From: Populus alba
Taxonomy: Eukaryota > Streptophyta > Magnoliopsida > Malpighiales > Salicaceae
Assembly (NCBI RefSeq): GCF_005239225.2
Contig: NC_133293.1
Span: 12,058,333 to 12,122,332, forward strand
Length of the DNA stretch: 64,000 nucleotides
Direction: 5' to 3'
Made by a program: the position numbers and the translations under genes. The number at the start of each line of letters is the position of its first letter. The first letter of the stretch is position 1. This document shows, one piece after another, positions 13,201 to 25,225 of the stretch. The notes under the pieces are model-generated. The model was not told the origin of the DNA. It saw nothing but the letters and a program-made list of their open reading frames with translations, and did not search any database.

Positions 13201-14990
13201 TAGAATCACAGCTACACTCAAGAAAAGCATACCTCTTGGCGAGCCAGCTTAAGCTCAGCTTCCAAAGGTGCAAGAATGGCTTCAATTGGAGGCATGTCAT
13301 CATCCTTCTGAGCAGCATGAACTCTTCGAAGAGTGGCTTCAGCAGCAAACTGGGCTGCCATGGAGGCCTTCTTCTCATCATTGATTTTCTTGATTTCTAG
13401 ATTCTGCAAACAATTTTAATTTTAAATACATATATAGCACTGTGAAAAATAAAAAATAATGGAGGAATTGAAAGAGGTCCCAGGCAATACTTTGCTTTCT
13501 AGAAGTGATTCCGTTAACTTGAGCTTCTCCTCCACCTTCGAGAGTTCATCAGTGAGCTAAGGCACAAAAGAACCCCAGAAAACAAAATCAGGATCAATTG
13601 GAACACATACTGCTTCCAAATCATTGAAAGAAGAAAAAAATTCATGAAGAAAGAAAATTTATGCCCAAATCCAGGTAGAAGAAAATCCCACAAGAATAAA
13701 ATTGCACATCAGATGATTATATACAATAGACAGCACTAAAGGACCTTTGTGAAAACTCAAAACCTCAAACATGATAGTATCCATATCAAGCACAAGAGGG
13801 TGTATTCGAGTCCATTCCAACCCCAATTAAGAAAAAGTTTTAAAGATGAATGTGGAAATCTAGCAGTGAAAAACAATAGACATCAATGCTGGAAAAATAC
13901 CAAAATTTATTGGAGGGGGGCATAATTTGAAAAAAATCAAAATTTGATGATAAACTACTCAGTAACTTCGTTGGCATCGATTCAAGATATAAACAGAAAG
14001 GAGTTAATGAAATTAAAAGGGCAGAACATGAACTTTAACACTTAAAAACAATTTCTAGCTCTTCCTTTAGCATTAAAAGTAGCATAACATATGGAATTGC
14101 TTTATGAAAGTAAAAAAGGGAAAGGAAAGGGAAAGGGTAAAAACAGACAACAGAATCGCCTCCAATAACAATCAATACCAATGCAACTTCCTTAATCGAT
14201 ATAGCTTAACAGCATTATCAGATGACCAAGCAAATATGAAATTTGTTGTCAGAACTGAATAAAGAAAACTTTATTTGACAAACAGCTATCAGGATCAACA
14301 TTTTCCACTAGCTAAAAAACTCATAAACTAGATCTTATGGGTAAAAAATGTCATCTTCCATCGACTTCAAAGTTAACATTTGCATCAAGAAAATAATAGC
14401 ATAATCAAACATAAATCAAATTTAAAATCAAATAAGGCAACACTTGCAATGACAGTAACAACCAGATTAATATCATCATCAAAACTAGTCCTTCGAAAAT
14501 AAATTTTCAAAATTGAAACCAAAAAATTAAAATAACACAGCAAAACACGGAGAGCGAGTGATAAATGACCTCTTCAACAGCCTTCTCTCTAAGTCTCTCT
14601 GATAACCTCAACGCCTTGATCTCCGCTTGTGCGTCTCCCAACTCTCTGTCCTTGTCTACACCAAAAACAGCAAAAAAAAAAACCATAAAAAATAAGTAAA
14701 TATCAGAATTAATTTAATCCAGCTCAAAAGGCAGTAGATCGAACCACATTCACACCTCTAACTTCATTCTCAAGCCGATTAAGTTCCACCTTAACCGGAT
14801 CCGACCCATGAAGCAAAGTCATGAACTCATTGTCGGCATCAAAGCTTGGCCTGACCGAAGCCCGCCTCCTCGACGAGCTCTTAGGCCCTTCCTTAAAAGA
14901 TCCAGACACGGTAAGTGGCGTCATCGTCGTGGCCACACCTCCACCATTAACCTCAAGGACAGCCGTTCCCTCGCCGGAAACCTCCGACAT
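10232..14990 (-). CDS. MAP70: MAP70-family microtubule-associated protein, complete, 11 exons, 620 aa
   Basis: Plant-specific coiled-coil protein that binds cortical microtubules and functions in cell shape and xylem wall patterning. Exons, in transcript order: 14990-14756, 14655-14570, 13556-13491, 13403-13233, 13128-12958, 12845-12690, 12607-12461, 12338-12267, 12167-11637, 11550-11363, 10271-10232. They total 1863 nt, and Arabidopsis MAP70-1 is 622 aa. Recognisable blocks are PSFDADNEF and LLHGSDPVKVELNRLE in exon 1, KKASMAAQFAAEATLRRVHA in exon 4, VANEWKD with MPVKQWL in exon 7, a Ser-rich linker ending KGTSKSFDGGTRSLDR in exon 9, and a basic coiled coil (KKMRREVAAMEKEVAAMR) in exon 10. 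The last exon is only 40 nt, encodes SVSRSGLTRSTQ and lies 1.09 kb from exon 10, so it is easily missed. Small in-phase exons follow the heptad-rich coiled coils. I cannot assign it to MAP70-1, -2, -3 or -4 from sequence alone. The 3-prime UTR probably lies within about 9650-10231. Confidence 0.95.
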
Positions 14991-15055
14991 ACCTCCGATC
15001 TAATACTCGTAACTATGTCCCCTGCTCACATCCAAATGCAGCAGAGATGTTAGGA

Positions 15056-15180
15056 GAGAAGTGTAGGTTTTCTTTAGAGAGAGAAGGAAGAGGGGAGAGT
15101 TCTCTTTTTTATCTATGTATTTCTTTCTCTCTCTAGAGAGTGATTGCTGTGTTTTAAATCTCGACGAGTAGATATGTATG
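15056..15180 (-). promoter_or_regulatory. CT/GA-rich leader and proximal promoter of MAP70
   Basis: Upstream of the MAP70 start the plus strand reads TTCTTTCTCTCTCTAGAGAG and similar runs, which are GA/CT-rich as in many plant 5-prime leaders. No single TATA box stands out. Confidence 0.35.
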
Positions 15181-15209
15181 CTGTTATTAACAGTGATAAC
15201 AAGGACAAT

Positions 15210-15237
15210 GTTTTGTTTTGTTTTGTTTTGTTTTGTT
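15210..15237. repeat. (TTTTG)n microsatellite
   Basis: Five and a half perfect TTTTG units about 220 bp upstream of the MAP70 start codon. Confidence 0.9.
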
Positions 15238-16080
15238 CTTTAAAGAAAAAGAAGCAGGGGGACGCTTTGCTGTTTGCTCATCATTGTATTATGGGATAGT
15301 AAACTATGGAAAACCTCATATTAGTCCTCCAACTATGTGACTTTTTATCTTATCAGTCCGATCCTCTCTAAATATACATTTCCTCGGTCATATCCTTCTA
15401 TTAATAAAACTGTAGACGATGTTGGGACGTTGAATAATGCATGTCCAGTTTAAATGTTCTTAAACTAATTCTAATATTTTTTTTCTAATCATAAGCACAA
15501 AAATACTTAGATATTGTTTTTTTATTTAAGACAGGTTAGGGCTAATTAAAGCCCGATTAGAGCAATTTTATACTTTGATTACAAGTGTAATCTTGCACGT
15601 GTTGTATGGGATAGAGAATGAGGTACTTTGGGGTCTCAGAGGGAGGAAATTGGGTTCAGTTTTAAACCTATCGCATGTGTTGTTTTGCGCGGTCTCCAAT
15701 TGTTTAGACACGAGGATTTGATTGGTGGGATGTGTATAGATTAGGGACTTAGTTGAGAAAACTGATAGAATGTGGACTCAATGTAGAAAATAAAATATAC
15801 ATGATTGGGAATATGAGGGGTTTTTTTACTTATTAATTAGTTTTTTTGCTTCTTCGTTTGGTTTTGTTTAGTTACGTTTGGCAGATTTTGTTTTGTGAGA
15901 AGCGGGATGCGTATTGCGCACACTAATTCCCTGAAGACGGGAATCTAGGCAAAGAGAAATGGGGTGCGTAATGCGCACGACAGCGCGTTTTAGTAAATTC
16001 TGCTCTCGCTGGAGCATTTGTCTTGCCTTGCCTGGCTAGGCTTTCGCTAGATTTTGGCATTCAAATTGAAAATGATTAGC
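15238..16080. other. MAP70 upstream spacer, no gene seen
   Basis: Non-coding. It includes a degenerate stretch of the common plant 'tagtcctccaact' type (about 15330-15420) and a GC-richer patch at 15900-16010 with a near-duplicated GTGCGTAATGCGCAC-like motif. No coding potential is recognised. Confidence 0.5.
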
Positions 16081-16545
16081 ACTTAATAAATGTATGATCA
16101 TTCTATTTTTAAAATTGTTTATTATTTTAAAAATGGTATTAGAATAATATTTTTGTATGCGTTTCTTAAAATTTATTAAATTATTTTTTTCAATTATTTT
16201 AATTAGTTAATATAAAAAATAACTAAAAAATATTATAATACATTTTCAATTAAAAAGTATATTTTAAAAATATCATGTAACGATATATTACATTACCAGA
16301 TATATTAAAAGTTTCCAATGAATTTAAACAATATGGGCGTTAGCAAATATGGGGTGAACTATTTATTTATTTTTATATTTTTAAAATATTTTTATTTTTT
16401 TATTTGTTTCAAATTAATATATTTTTATATCATTTTGATGTGCTAATATTAAAAAATAATATATATATATATATATATATTATTTTAATACAATTCCAAG
16501 TGAAAAATATTTTAAAAACAACTATAACAACACTTTCAAACAAGC
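16081..16545. repeat. Two copies of the dispersed AT-rich repeat, reverse orientation
   Basis: The second copy (about 16365-16545) shows the family's recognisable landmarks in order: TTTCAAATTAATAT, ATTTTGATGTGCTAATAT, TATTTTAATACA, then a CAAACAAGCTC end. A (TA)n run at about 16459-16481 lies inside it. The first copy (about 16140-16280) is more decayed. Confidence 0.6.
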
Positions 16546-17620
16546 TCTTAATGACGGATCATATGTTTGGTTTTTCTCTTTGCTCTTTTTTTTTCTTTTT
16601 CTCTCGCACTTCAATAATATTTATTAAATTTATTTATAAATTCTCAATACTATTATAAATTTTTATTTAAATTTTAATCATTGTTTTAAAAATAATAATA
16701 TTAATAGTAAATTATTCATGGAAATTCAATTAAAGTTGTTTTTTTTATTATTAAGTTTTTAAAATATATCTTGAACATGATTTTATCATTTTTATTTATA
16801 TTTCTAGTTTTCAATCGTACAAAACATGAACATGGTATTTTGAGATTATTTGTTAATTTTCTTTAGCAATCATATAACGTTTTTAAAAAATATATAAACA
16901 ATGATTCCCCGGTGAAAAAAATTGATCAATTATCATATATACTAACGAGTGATAAAAAGATTGTTAATAATAAAAAAAATGAATCAAAATATTAAGAGAT
17001 ATATATAGACAAATAAATACGATAATGTGTGATGTCATGCTATTTAATATATTTATTTAATTATATAACATTTTTTATTTAAAAAAATTGAATCAAAACA
17101 TGATAACTTCTTATCATGGCTCATTTGCTTTTTTATTGATAGGCTCTGTTCAATTACTTGGATTCTAAATTCAATTCTGTTGGACCTTGCTCGACGTGGC
17201 CTTTTTGATAAAGTGAGCTCAAAAGTGATATAACCACCACCCCCCCCCCCTCAAAACCCTACATGGCTCTTGAATTTTAAAGTCGTTAACATTTTAATTC
17301 ATGCCTGACCCAAATAGAATCAGATGTGAAATAATGAATTGTCAAGGAATAAAAAAAAACATGGGTGTTAAATAAAAAGATATGTTTTATTGGATTAATC
17401 TTGGTCAATCTGTAAAATTCATGAGGGCATGAGCACAGCACAGTAAATTAGTTCGATTAGGCAATCTGTTGTTTTATTTTCCCTCTCCTGTTATTCTTCG
17501 TGGTTGGGCCCACATGTGATAGATTTGGGATTAAATTAAAAAGTTATCAAGTAATAAGGAACAAATTGCACATGCAATTCCCACGATAACATGTGAGGAA
17601 ATCTATCATGTTTGAGAAAT
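16546..17620. other. AT-rich spacer without recognisable genes
   Basis: Low-complexity AT-rich DNA with a C run at about 17245-17255. The reading frames present are short and low in complexity. Confidence 0.5.
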
Positions 17621-18045
17621 GTGTGGCTTCCTATAAGTTTTGACGGTGCCTTTCCTTGACGCTGTTAATCATCTCAGCAGGGTTGTTTTAAAGAGAAGTC
17701 ATAACATGGCTCCGGCAACCTCTTACCCCCCCCCCCACCCTCACTTTTCATCAACCTCCATGCATGATCCCTTCCTTGCTTCCCTAGGAAAAAAACTTAA
17801 AATTCCTCATCAGCATGCTTAAGAAACGTATGTGGCTTCCTCTAAGCTCTAATGGTGTTTTTCATTGATGTTGTTGAAATCATATTGACGGGGTCTTTTT
17901 TAAGAGACATCGTGTGTGGGGGTTGATAATGTATGGCATGGCTGTAGTAACTCATTATTCTTTTTTCTCCTCTCTTCTTCTATCTACCTCTATGCATGAT
18001 CTCTTCTCTGTTTTCTTGGGAAAATAAAAACTTAATTATTTCTTG
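17621..18045. repeat. Imperfect tandem duplication, period about 209 bp
   Basis: Copy 1 (about 17621-17818) and copy 2 (about 17830-18045) share blocks in the same order: TGTGGCTTCC, a GGTG(C/T)(C/T)TTTC-TTGA(C/T)G block, ATGGC, CCTC(C/T)ATGCATGAT and a TTCC/TTGGGAAAA-AACTTAA end. Divergence is substantial, so the duplication is old. No coding potential is evident. Confidence 0.7.
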
Positions 18046-18651
18046 ACATCAAATTAGGTCTTTGGTTTTTTTAATTTATTTTTAAGCAATAAAAAATATG
18101 GTTTTTCAAAAAAATCAAACATGAGCCAAATGTGAAAAAAATAAATCCAATATAGCATAAAATAAAAATTTCACAAACAAAACGCCATGCGTTTTTTTTT
18201 TTTCCTCTCAATTAACACTCGAGTTGCGAGTTCATTGGCCACGAAACGAACATCAATCTACTGCAACAATAACAAGGCAGGATGATCATTCGTGCTAAAT
18301 AAATTTAAGATTTTCCATGGATGAACAAACACAAAGTAATACTTTCCTGAAAAATTCGCACAATCAAACAGACGCGAAATGCGATTTAAAAAGGGAAAAG
18401 GAAGATAGTTGTTTAAGCTCGGGCGGCCGTAGGACTAATTAGATGTAGTTTTATGCACTTTGAAGTTTGTGTTCTTATGAAAAGTGATAAATTTTATGAT
18501 GCTGAAAATGCTAATTTTTTTCAAAAAAGGGTGAAGCATTTATTGATCTATACTATAATTCAATGGGAGAAACCACCAAGATATGAAAAATTATTTATCT
18601 TATAATTGAGTTAAAATACACAAAATCTAAAAAGATTAGGCTAATATCTAA

Positions 18652-19830
18652 GAGCATCTCCAACAGGAGAGCCAGATGAAAAGCTAAATGTTAAAAAGTG
18701 TATTTTTAAAGCTTTTACTTTTTCATTTCTTCACTCCAACGCATGAGCCAAACAGATAGCTATTTTAGTTATTTGTTCATCACGAGCCATTTCAACATTT
18801 CCTTGTAAAAATGGCAAAAACAAATGATTGTTGGCTAACAGTTCTTTTTTTTTCTCTTTAAATGCAGGAGGAAAGAACTTGTAGATTTTAAAATTTTGTA
18901 TTATGCCTCACCCTTCTCTCAAATTTAGAAAAACAAGAAATAATTATTTTCCGGTTAATTAATAATATTGGTAGTGTTAATTAGCTGAAATTAAAAGGTA
19001 TGCTTGTTTATAAACTTTTTTTATTTTCTCTTTTATATCTCTTGATTTTTTTACACCTTTTTTGTTAATTTAATATTTGTGGTGATTTTTATTTCTTTAT
19101 TATTTTATGTTTTTAATATGGGTCAAGGAAAACAATTTTTATTTATGTTGTTATCTTTGATAAAATTAAGAGGAATTAATAATGGTAGTTGATATTGATA
19201 AAAATATAGAGTGACTTATTTATAATTTATTTTTTATTGTCTGTTTTAATTTGAGGTCAATTATATTTTGTCTTGTTAAAAATACAATTAAACCAGTATA
19301 TCAATTCTCTTTCAGTTCCAAAAATGGTAGCCTTATATGTCTTAGCTTTCTAATTAGATCATCTCACTTAAAATGGAGTTTTAGAACTTTAGATATAGTT
19401 TAAAATCTGATGAGTGTTCGAACAATAATAGTTGAAAATTGAACAATAGCAATTCAAAGTTAGACAATAGCGGATTAAAATCAGACAATAACAGTTGAAA
19501 ACTGGATAGTATCAGTTAAAAGTCAGACAATAACGGTTCAAAGTCATCAACTTTCATATTACTTCATTAATTTTATATTACTTTTATAAATTACTCATAT
19601 TAATTATATAATTAATAACATCATAATTATATTATATATATATAATCTAAATTAGTTATATAATTATATTAAAATTAATTTGACATGAAATTTATTAAAA
19701 TATAATTGGCTTTTCTAAATAACTTTTTATCATTGGAATACACATAATCAAAAAAATTATATTCACACTATTTAAAAAACCATTTTTTCTATTTGACTTT
19801 TTAATATAGCATTTTTTATTGGAGATGTTC
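18652..19830. mobile_element. Non-autonomous TIR DNA transposon, PIF/Harbinger-like, flanked by TAA
   Basis: The left end reads GAGCATCTCCAA and the right end is its complement with one mismatch (TTGGAGATGTTC). TAA lies directly outside both ends (18649-18651 and 19831-19833), which fits a 3 bp target duplication. The 1179 bp interior has no transposase-like ORF but contains a six-unit 21 bp tandem array. A TWA duplication plus short TIRs suggests the PIF/Harbinger superfamily; this assignment is inferred from the ends only. Confidence 0.65.
19420..19546. repeat. Six-unit tandem array, 21 bp period, inside the TIR element
   Basis: Units start at 19420, 19441, 19463, 19484, 19505 and 19526. 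Each has the form GACAATA, then AGCGGTT or AACAGTT, then AAAGTCA/AAAACTG. One unit is 22 bp and the others 21 bp. Units differ at several positions. Confidence 0.8.
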
Positions 19831-19833
19831 TAA

Positions 19834-22610
19834 AGGTGTGTTTCGTTTTTTCCTTAATTTGTCACATAAATTCAAATATAAAGTTTAATAGGAAATTTTA
19901 TTTTTTTTCATAGATTTCCCAAGCTTGATACATCTAAATACATCTAGGAAAGCTCACGGTGCTTCACTGTTTTTATGAACAGGGAAGCACCTCCCCAGTT
20001 ATTTTTTTCCTCTGTCCACTGTAATTATATAATATATTGCTAACATGTATTTGTATCAAAAGAAATGTTGCCGTCAAGTGATAAAGGAAACAAATTTGAA
20101 AATTGTCGGCACTTGCTGGTTTATGTTTGAGCCCCACCGTGGTCCATTCTCTTTCTTTTGACATCGTGCCTTGCTTTCCCAAGTTCCTTTTTTTTCCTCC
20201 TAGTTTTAAAGAATGTTTGGAAATACTTTCATATGTCAACGTAAAACTTTGCAATAAAAAACAGCTAATAACTACTGTACAAAAACCCTGTCACGAAAGC
20301 TTTTTCCTTTGTCTTTTAGTTATTTTTCTAGCTACTAAATACATATTTAGATATTGGGTTTTTATTAATTTTTAAATTTGTTGATTTTAAGTTTATCACC
20401 ATGATTTGTTCTTGGTCTATTTTATCCAGGCTTATCACTATTTGAAATAAATATCTCAGCATTTTATTAATGCTTAATTTTACATGTATATAATTTTAAA
20501 AGTATATATTCATGTTACTATATAATTAAATAAACAATAATTTAAAACAATGATTAAATTCAATGAAGTTCGTAAGTAAGTTAAGTTTGGTCAATAAGTT
20601 AATATACTACCGTTTTAGTATGTTTTTCTTTTTTAAAATATGTCATGTTTTAAAAAATAATGTCAAACTATATATTTTTTATATTATAAAAAAATTTAAT
20701 CTGGACTACAGTGTAACACAGAAAGTAACCTGGTTTCGATACCTAAACTAGTATATATTTATCATTTATTTCTTCTGCTCTGCTAGATAGTTGGGCCTAT
20801 TGCCACCCCTGTGCAGCAGAGGATTATTTGTCTGAATACACACACCTATATATATATGCATGTACCAACATAATTGCATGTGTGTTGAAAATATTTTTTA
20901 TTTTTTATTTTTTTCATCACCATATAAAAATCATAAGAAAACACCTTGAGTATTTTTTGATCTTGGCACAAAGTCTTGTGCAAAATATTTTTTTCTTTCT
21001 CTCCAGCACAAAAACATGGGTGAATAGATAGTTCCATTTTAGACAACGAACGTTAAGTACACCATGCTTCCATGTATTAAGAGGGATCTAAACACTTTCA
21101 TAATAATCAAAGTTTAAAATACCTTAATAAATAGATTTAATGGAATGCAAATATTTCATTTTTTTAAAGAGTCAATGACAATACTTTGGGTTGAAATTCT
21201 AATGAGATCAACTATTTTTCTTACCACCTAGTCAATTTTCAGTACAATAAAAGTTGATTTTTAAAGTATATATATATATTTTTTTTTTTATTTTAAGATG
21301 ATATTTTTTTTCAATTTTTTAACATTAACATATTAAAACATTAAAATAATATTATTTTAAAATCTTTTCAATATAAAAATAAAAGACTGTAATAGGATGA
21401 CAAACGCAGTGTTAGCCAAACCTGAACAACAGTATTTATATAAAAAAAAAATATATCGGAAGTTATCATCTAGTCGAACAATCCCGCACACAGTACTAGA
21501 GCAGAGTATGAGACTAGCTTTCATAAAGCTGATGGGGTTTTCAATTATTTAGCACAGAAACACGTAAGGTCATGTTATCTTCGTGGCTAGCAGATCCATA
21601 AAGGCATAAATCCAATTTTTCTTGAAATGTTTGTTGTTTTCTGTTTCTTCAAGTAGATGTAAAGTCCGTTCTTTCTAGTTAGTTGGTTTTTTTGGAACTC
21701 TTTCAAGGAAAATTGTGCTATAGAACCCATTCTCAGTTCACGTCATCCGAGATATACCTACTTCTGTGCACTATGTCTGGTGGAACTTCCTGTTTCCAGC
21801 AAGAATACTTGTTAAGGTAGAGAAAAGGACAAAACAGGAAGCACCTGAGAAAAAAGAACGTAATGGTTTAGCTCCAAACTATCTAGAAAAAGAAAAGCTC
21901 CCCAAGGAGAAATCTTAATTTCTTAAACGAAAGAACTTCTACCTTTGCTTCTTCGCCATGCTAACCAGTGACGTGGACTCTCATTCTCTCAGGCAATTGA
22001 AATTGCTCTCGCCAAATTTGCACGTTCCCATCTGGGCTAATCTTTGATAGAAAATTAGTTGTCCAGGCCAAGCATGCATCACAATGGAGACGGAACTAGC
22101 TAGGCAAGACCTGTTAAACTCCATTAACCACTACAGTTACCTTAAGTGACTTGGTGTTTACAGTCATAATCACTTACATTTTACAGGGACGCTAAAAAAA
22201 GAGGGGTTCACGGTGATCTAAAACAGTCTTGAATAAATCTCAAAAAGTCTCCTTGTTAAATAGGGATTTTTCTCAAGTTCTCGAACCATTTTTCTCACCA
22301 TTGAATCCTTAAAGTTTCATTATGTTCTCAGTCGAGTCCTCCAACCCCCACACGTTGATGGATTTCATGCAAAGAATATATTTTTTTCCATTAAAAACGA
22401 GGGAGTTTTATATTTCCACAAAATACTATGAATAGTTTAGCTGAAAGACTCGACAGAGAATTTTTTAATGCTTTGAAGATCCAATATCTGGGATAATAAA
22501 ATTCTGTAGGAACTCAGTTGTGATTTAGATTATATTAATTTAAGGATTGCCCAAGTTTATAGTTCTTGAACATGGCCTGGGCAGAAGATTATCAGGGGGG
22601 CAAGTTAATT
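19834..22610. other. Spacer with AT-rich repeats and no recognised gene
   Basis: Contains another AT-rich family copy (about 21265-21400) and a stretch at 22215-22400 resembling the widespread 'continue... tagtcct' type of dispersed plant repeat. ORFs at 20103-20375 and 20563-20751 show no known family and lie in biased DNA. Confidence 0.5.
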
Positions 22611-22619
22611 TAAACGTTC

Positions 22620-23016
22620 TCACACTAGGGATGAAAAAAAAACTGAGAAATCAAAAAAAAAATTGAAAAAACTGAATCGTAAAAAAAACCGATTAAAAAT
22701 TTTAAAAAATCGACCAGTTTAGTTCGGTATCGATTTTATAAGCCTAAAACCAAAAAAACTGAACCGAACCGAAAAAACCAAGCCAAACCGGAAAAAAACC
22801 GAGCTAAAATGGAGCCAAACCGAAAAAATCGAGTCAAAACAGAAAAAACCCAGTCAAACCGAGCTAAAACTTGAAAAAACGAGCAAAAATTGAAAAAACC
22901 GAGCCAAACTAAAAAAACTAAATCAAATCAGTTTGAACCGGTTTTGTTTATTAAAAAACCAAACCAAACTGAAACCAGCCTATTCGAATCAATTTTGGTT
23001 TGGTTTCAGTTTTTTT
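22620..23016. repeat. AACCGA/AACCGAGC imperfect tandem array ending in an inverted copy
   Basis: Repeated short units such as ACCGAGCCAAACCGAAAAA occur about every 15-20 bp from roughly 22620 to 22930. The end holds complementary arms AAACTGAAACC (22966-22976) and GGTTTCAGTTT (23002-23012). Composition is strongly strand-asymmetric (A and C on the plus strand). Confidence 0.75.
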
Positions 23017-23039
23017 TCTTAAAAAAATTTCAATTTAAT

Positions 23040-23683
23040 TACTTTTCTCACTCAGTGCAGCATTGACAACAACTTAAGCCTAGAATTTGATTTCTGCTCG
23101 TTTCTCGAGCACGACAAGCGATTGACTAGACAGTTCAATAGCAAATCATAGAATTTTTATATTTTTAAAATAAAAAACAAAGAAAAAACATGTATTTTTT
23201 ATTTTTATAGTTTTCATTTTTTGTACTTTTTTTTTAAAAAGAAAACACTGCCTCGGTTTTTTTTTCACACTTAAACATATAGTTACGAAATACATTTTTT
23301 CTTTTTGGCTTAAGGGGTCACTTACCTCATTTACTAATATATTCTGAACAGTGATCAAGCAAGTGAAACTAATATAATCTTTAAATGGAGATAAAAAAAT
23401 TACAATATAAACTTTAAGTTTCTTAACAATCATATAAATTTAATTTTGAAGGGTAGTCCACGCGATAAGTGGGTGTGCCGTGTGCTCCTATTCCCCGCTT
23501 TATCAACCAAGATTCAACTCCGAAGCTAGATCATCGCTCGTGAAAAAATATTTTTCACATCCCAAAAGAAGCTACTCAAATTCTGCTTAGCGAAGCTCTT
23601 CCTAGAACCGACAGGATAAACTAAAAAAACATAAAAGAAAAAAGCAAAATTGGTTTTTTAACGGTATAGCTATGATTGTTTTT
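23040..23683. other. Short spacer, nothing recognised
   Basis: The minus-strand ORF at 23146-23433 is a Lys/Phe-rich product of AT-rich DNA and shows no family signature. Confidence 0.5.
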
Positions 23684-23826
23684 TATTCATAAATATATTA
23701 AAATAATATTTTTATTTTTTAAATATTATTTTTAATATAGTATATCAAAATAATTTAAAAACATAAAAAAATATTAATTTAAAATAAAATTAAAATTAAT
23801 TTTTTAAAAAATAAATACAAAACAGG
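23684..23826. repeat. Dispersed AT-rich repeat, forward orientation
   Basis: One of the better preserved copies: ATTAAAATAATATTTTT, then ATATCAAAATAATTTAAAAA, then AAATATTAATTTAAAAT, matching the complement of the 16365-16545 copy. Confidence 0.6.
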
Positions 23827-24864
23827 CCAAAAGCTGCAGCCTTTGGACTCGCGAGATCCTCTCCGTCTACTCTGATTCAAATTAAGCTGCTCTAATTTGG
23901 ATTGTCCATCGCGTGACCTTAAAAACGGCTTGGAAAGCGATCGAGGCTCGGTAGCTGCGTGCGTGTTCCCCTCCACAACGTCTAGTCACTTGATTTTTCC
24001 TGTTTCAAATAAAAGAACCCTCCTAGTTTCACGTATTTACACAACACACACAAACAGACATGGACACTTGTTGCTTGGTTTTCTAGAGACAGCGTGAATG
24101 TGACTCTATACCTACCGAGGTTAATGTGGGACCTTCTCACTCGTACCCTTTTCAGCTCATTGTTAAAAAATAACAGAAAAAGAACTTCAAACTACTCCCC
24201 AGTGAGCTATCCAATTCTCAATTTAGTTACAAGACAAAAACAATTATCAACTGAGTCCCGTACACTTTAAGACGATATAAGTTAGTTCCTTTTTCTCCAA
24301 GTTTGTTATTTCCCTGTCGGATTTTCTTTAAAACAATGCATTTTTGCTGCATGTGATATATGATGCATTAGATGGAAAGTATTAACAGGTACTGATAGGA
24401 GACTCGGTTAAAAAATGTTTAGGGATCTAATTGATTTGTTTTTGTTTTTGGACAAATAAATGCAACCTTTTTTCACAATAACTGTTTGAGTTTCTAGGTC
24501 GTTACAATAATGATGACTTTTATGCAGACTCCGTAAGCATGGGCTTTTGGAAACCACCACCGAATGCCAATTTATGAAAGTGACCCGGGCTTATATAAAT
24601 ATTTTGTCGATGCTAAACTTTCATGGAGAGATAGATAGGGTTTTTTTTTTTTTTTTTAGGGTGTCCAGACAGGCTAATACATGCATGTTGCAATCCTATA
24701 TTTTTTATTAATCTTAGTAGTAGTTACACCTGTCTTTAAGAATGTGGATACCCTACAATCCCAGTTGAGAGTATGTGATTGTGATTGTCCATCTACCTAT
24801 TTTTTATACGCAAAAAATGCACAAACCCTCGGCAGTTAATTTGTTTTGAATTAGATTTTTATAG
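23827..24864. other. Spacer, no recognised gene
   Basis: Moderately GC-richer DNA with ORFs at 23779-23976 (minus) and 23897-24097 (plus) that overlap each other and match no family I know. A T run lies near 24640. Confidence 0.4.
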
Positions 24865-25225
24865 TGTTTGTTTAAATATTTTAAATTTTTTTTAAAAGAA
24901 TAATTTTTTGATATATTTTTTATTTATTTTGATGTGCTGATTTTAAAAATAATTTTTAAAAATAAAAAATTATTTCAATATATTTTTAATAAAGTTTTTT
25001 TAAAAAACAACTATAATACCAAAAAAAATTTTAGTCCCATGGATGGAAACGCCAACAATAGCAATTATTAATATTATTTATTTTTTAAAGTATTTTTATT
25101 TAAAAATATATTAAAATAATATTTTTTAAAAAGTTATTTATAACATCAATATTTTAAAAATAATTTGAAATAAAAAAATAAATTTATTTTTTTAAATATT
25201 TTTAAAATAAAAAATAAACAGGTAA
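24865..25225. repeat. Two AT-rich repeats in opposite orientations
   Basis: The copy at about 24865-25020 is in reverse orientation (TTTATTTTGATGTGCTGATT). The copy at about 25080-25225 is in forward orientation (ATATTAAAATAATATTTT). Together they could fold as a large imperfect hairpin. Confidence 0.6.

Noticed and set aside
14808..15053. Arg/Pro-rich plus-strand ORFs opposite MAP70 exon 1
   Set aside because: Antisense to a well-supported coding exon; composition reflects the reverse complement of the Ser/Arg-rich MAP70 N terminus.
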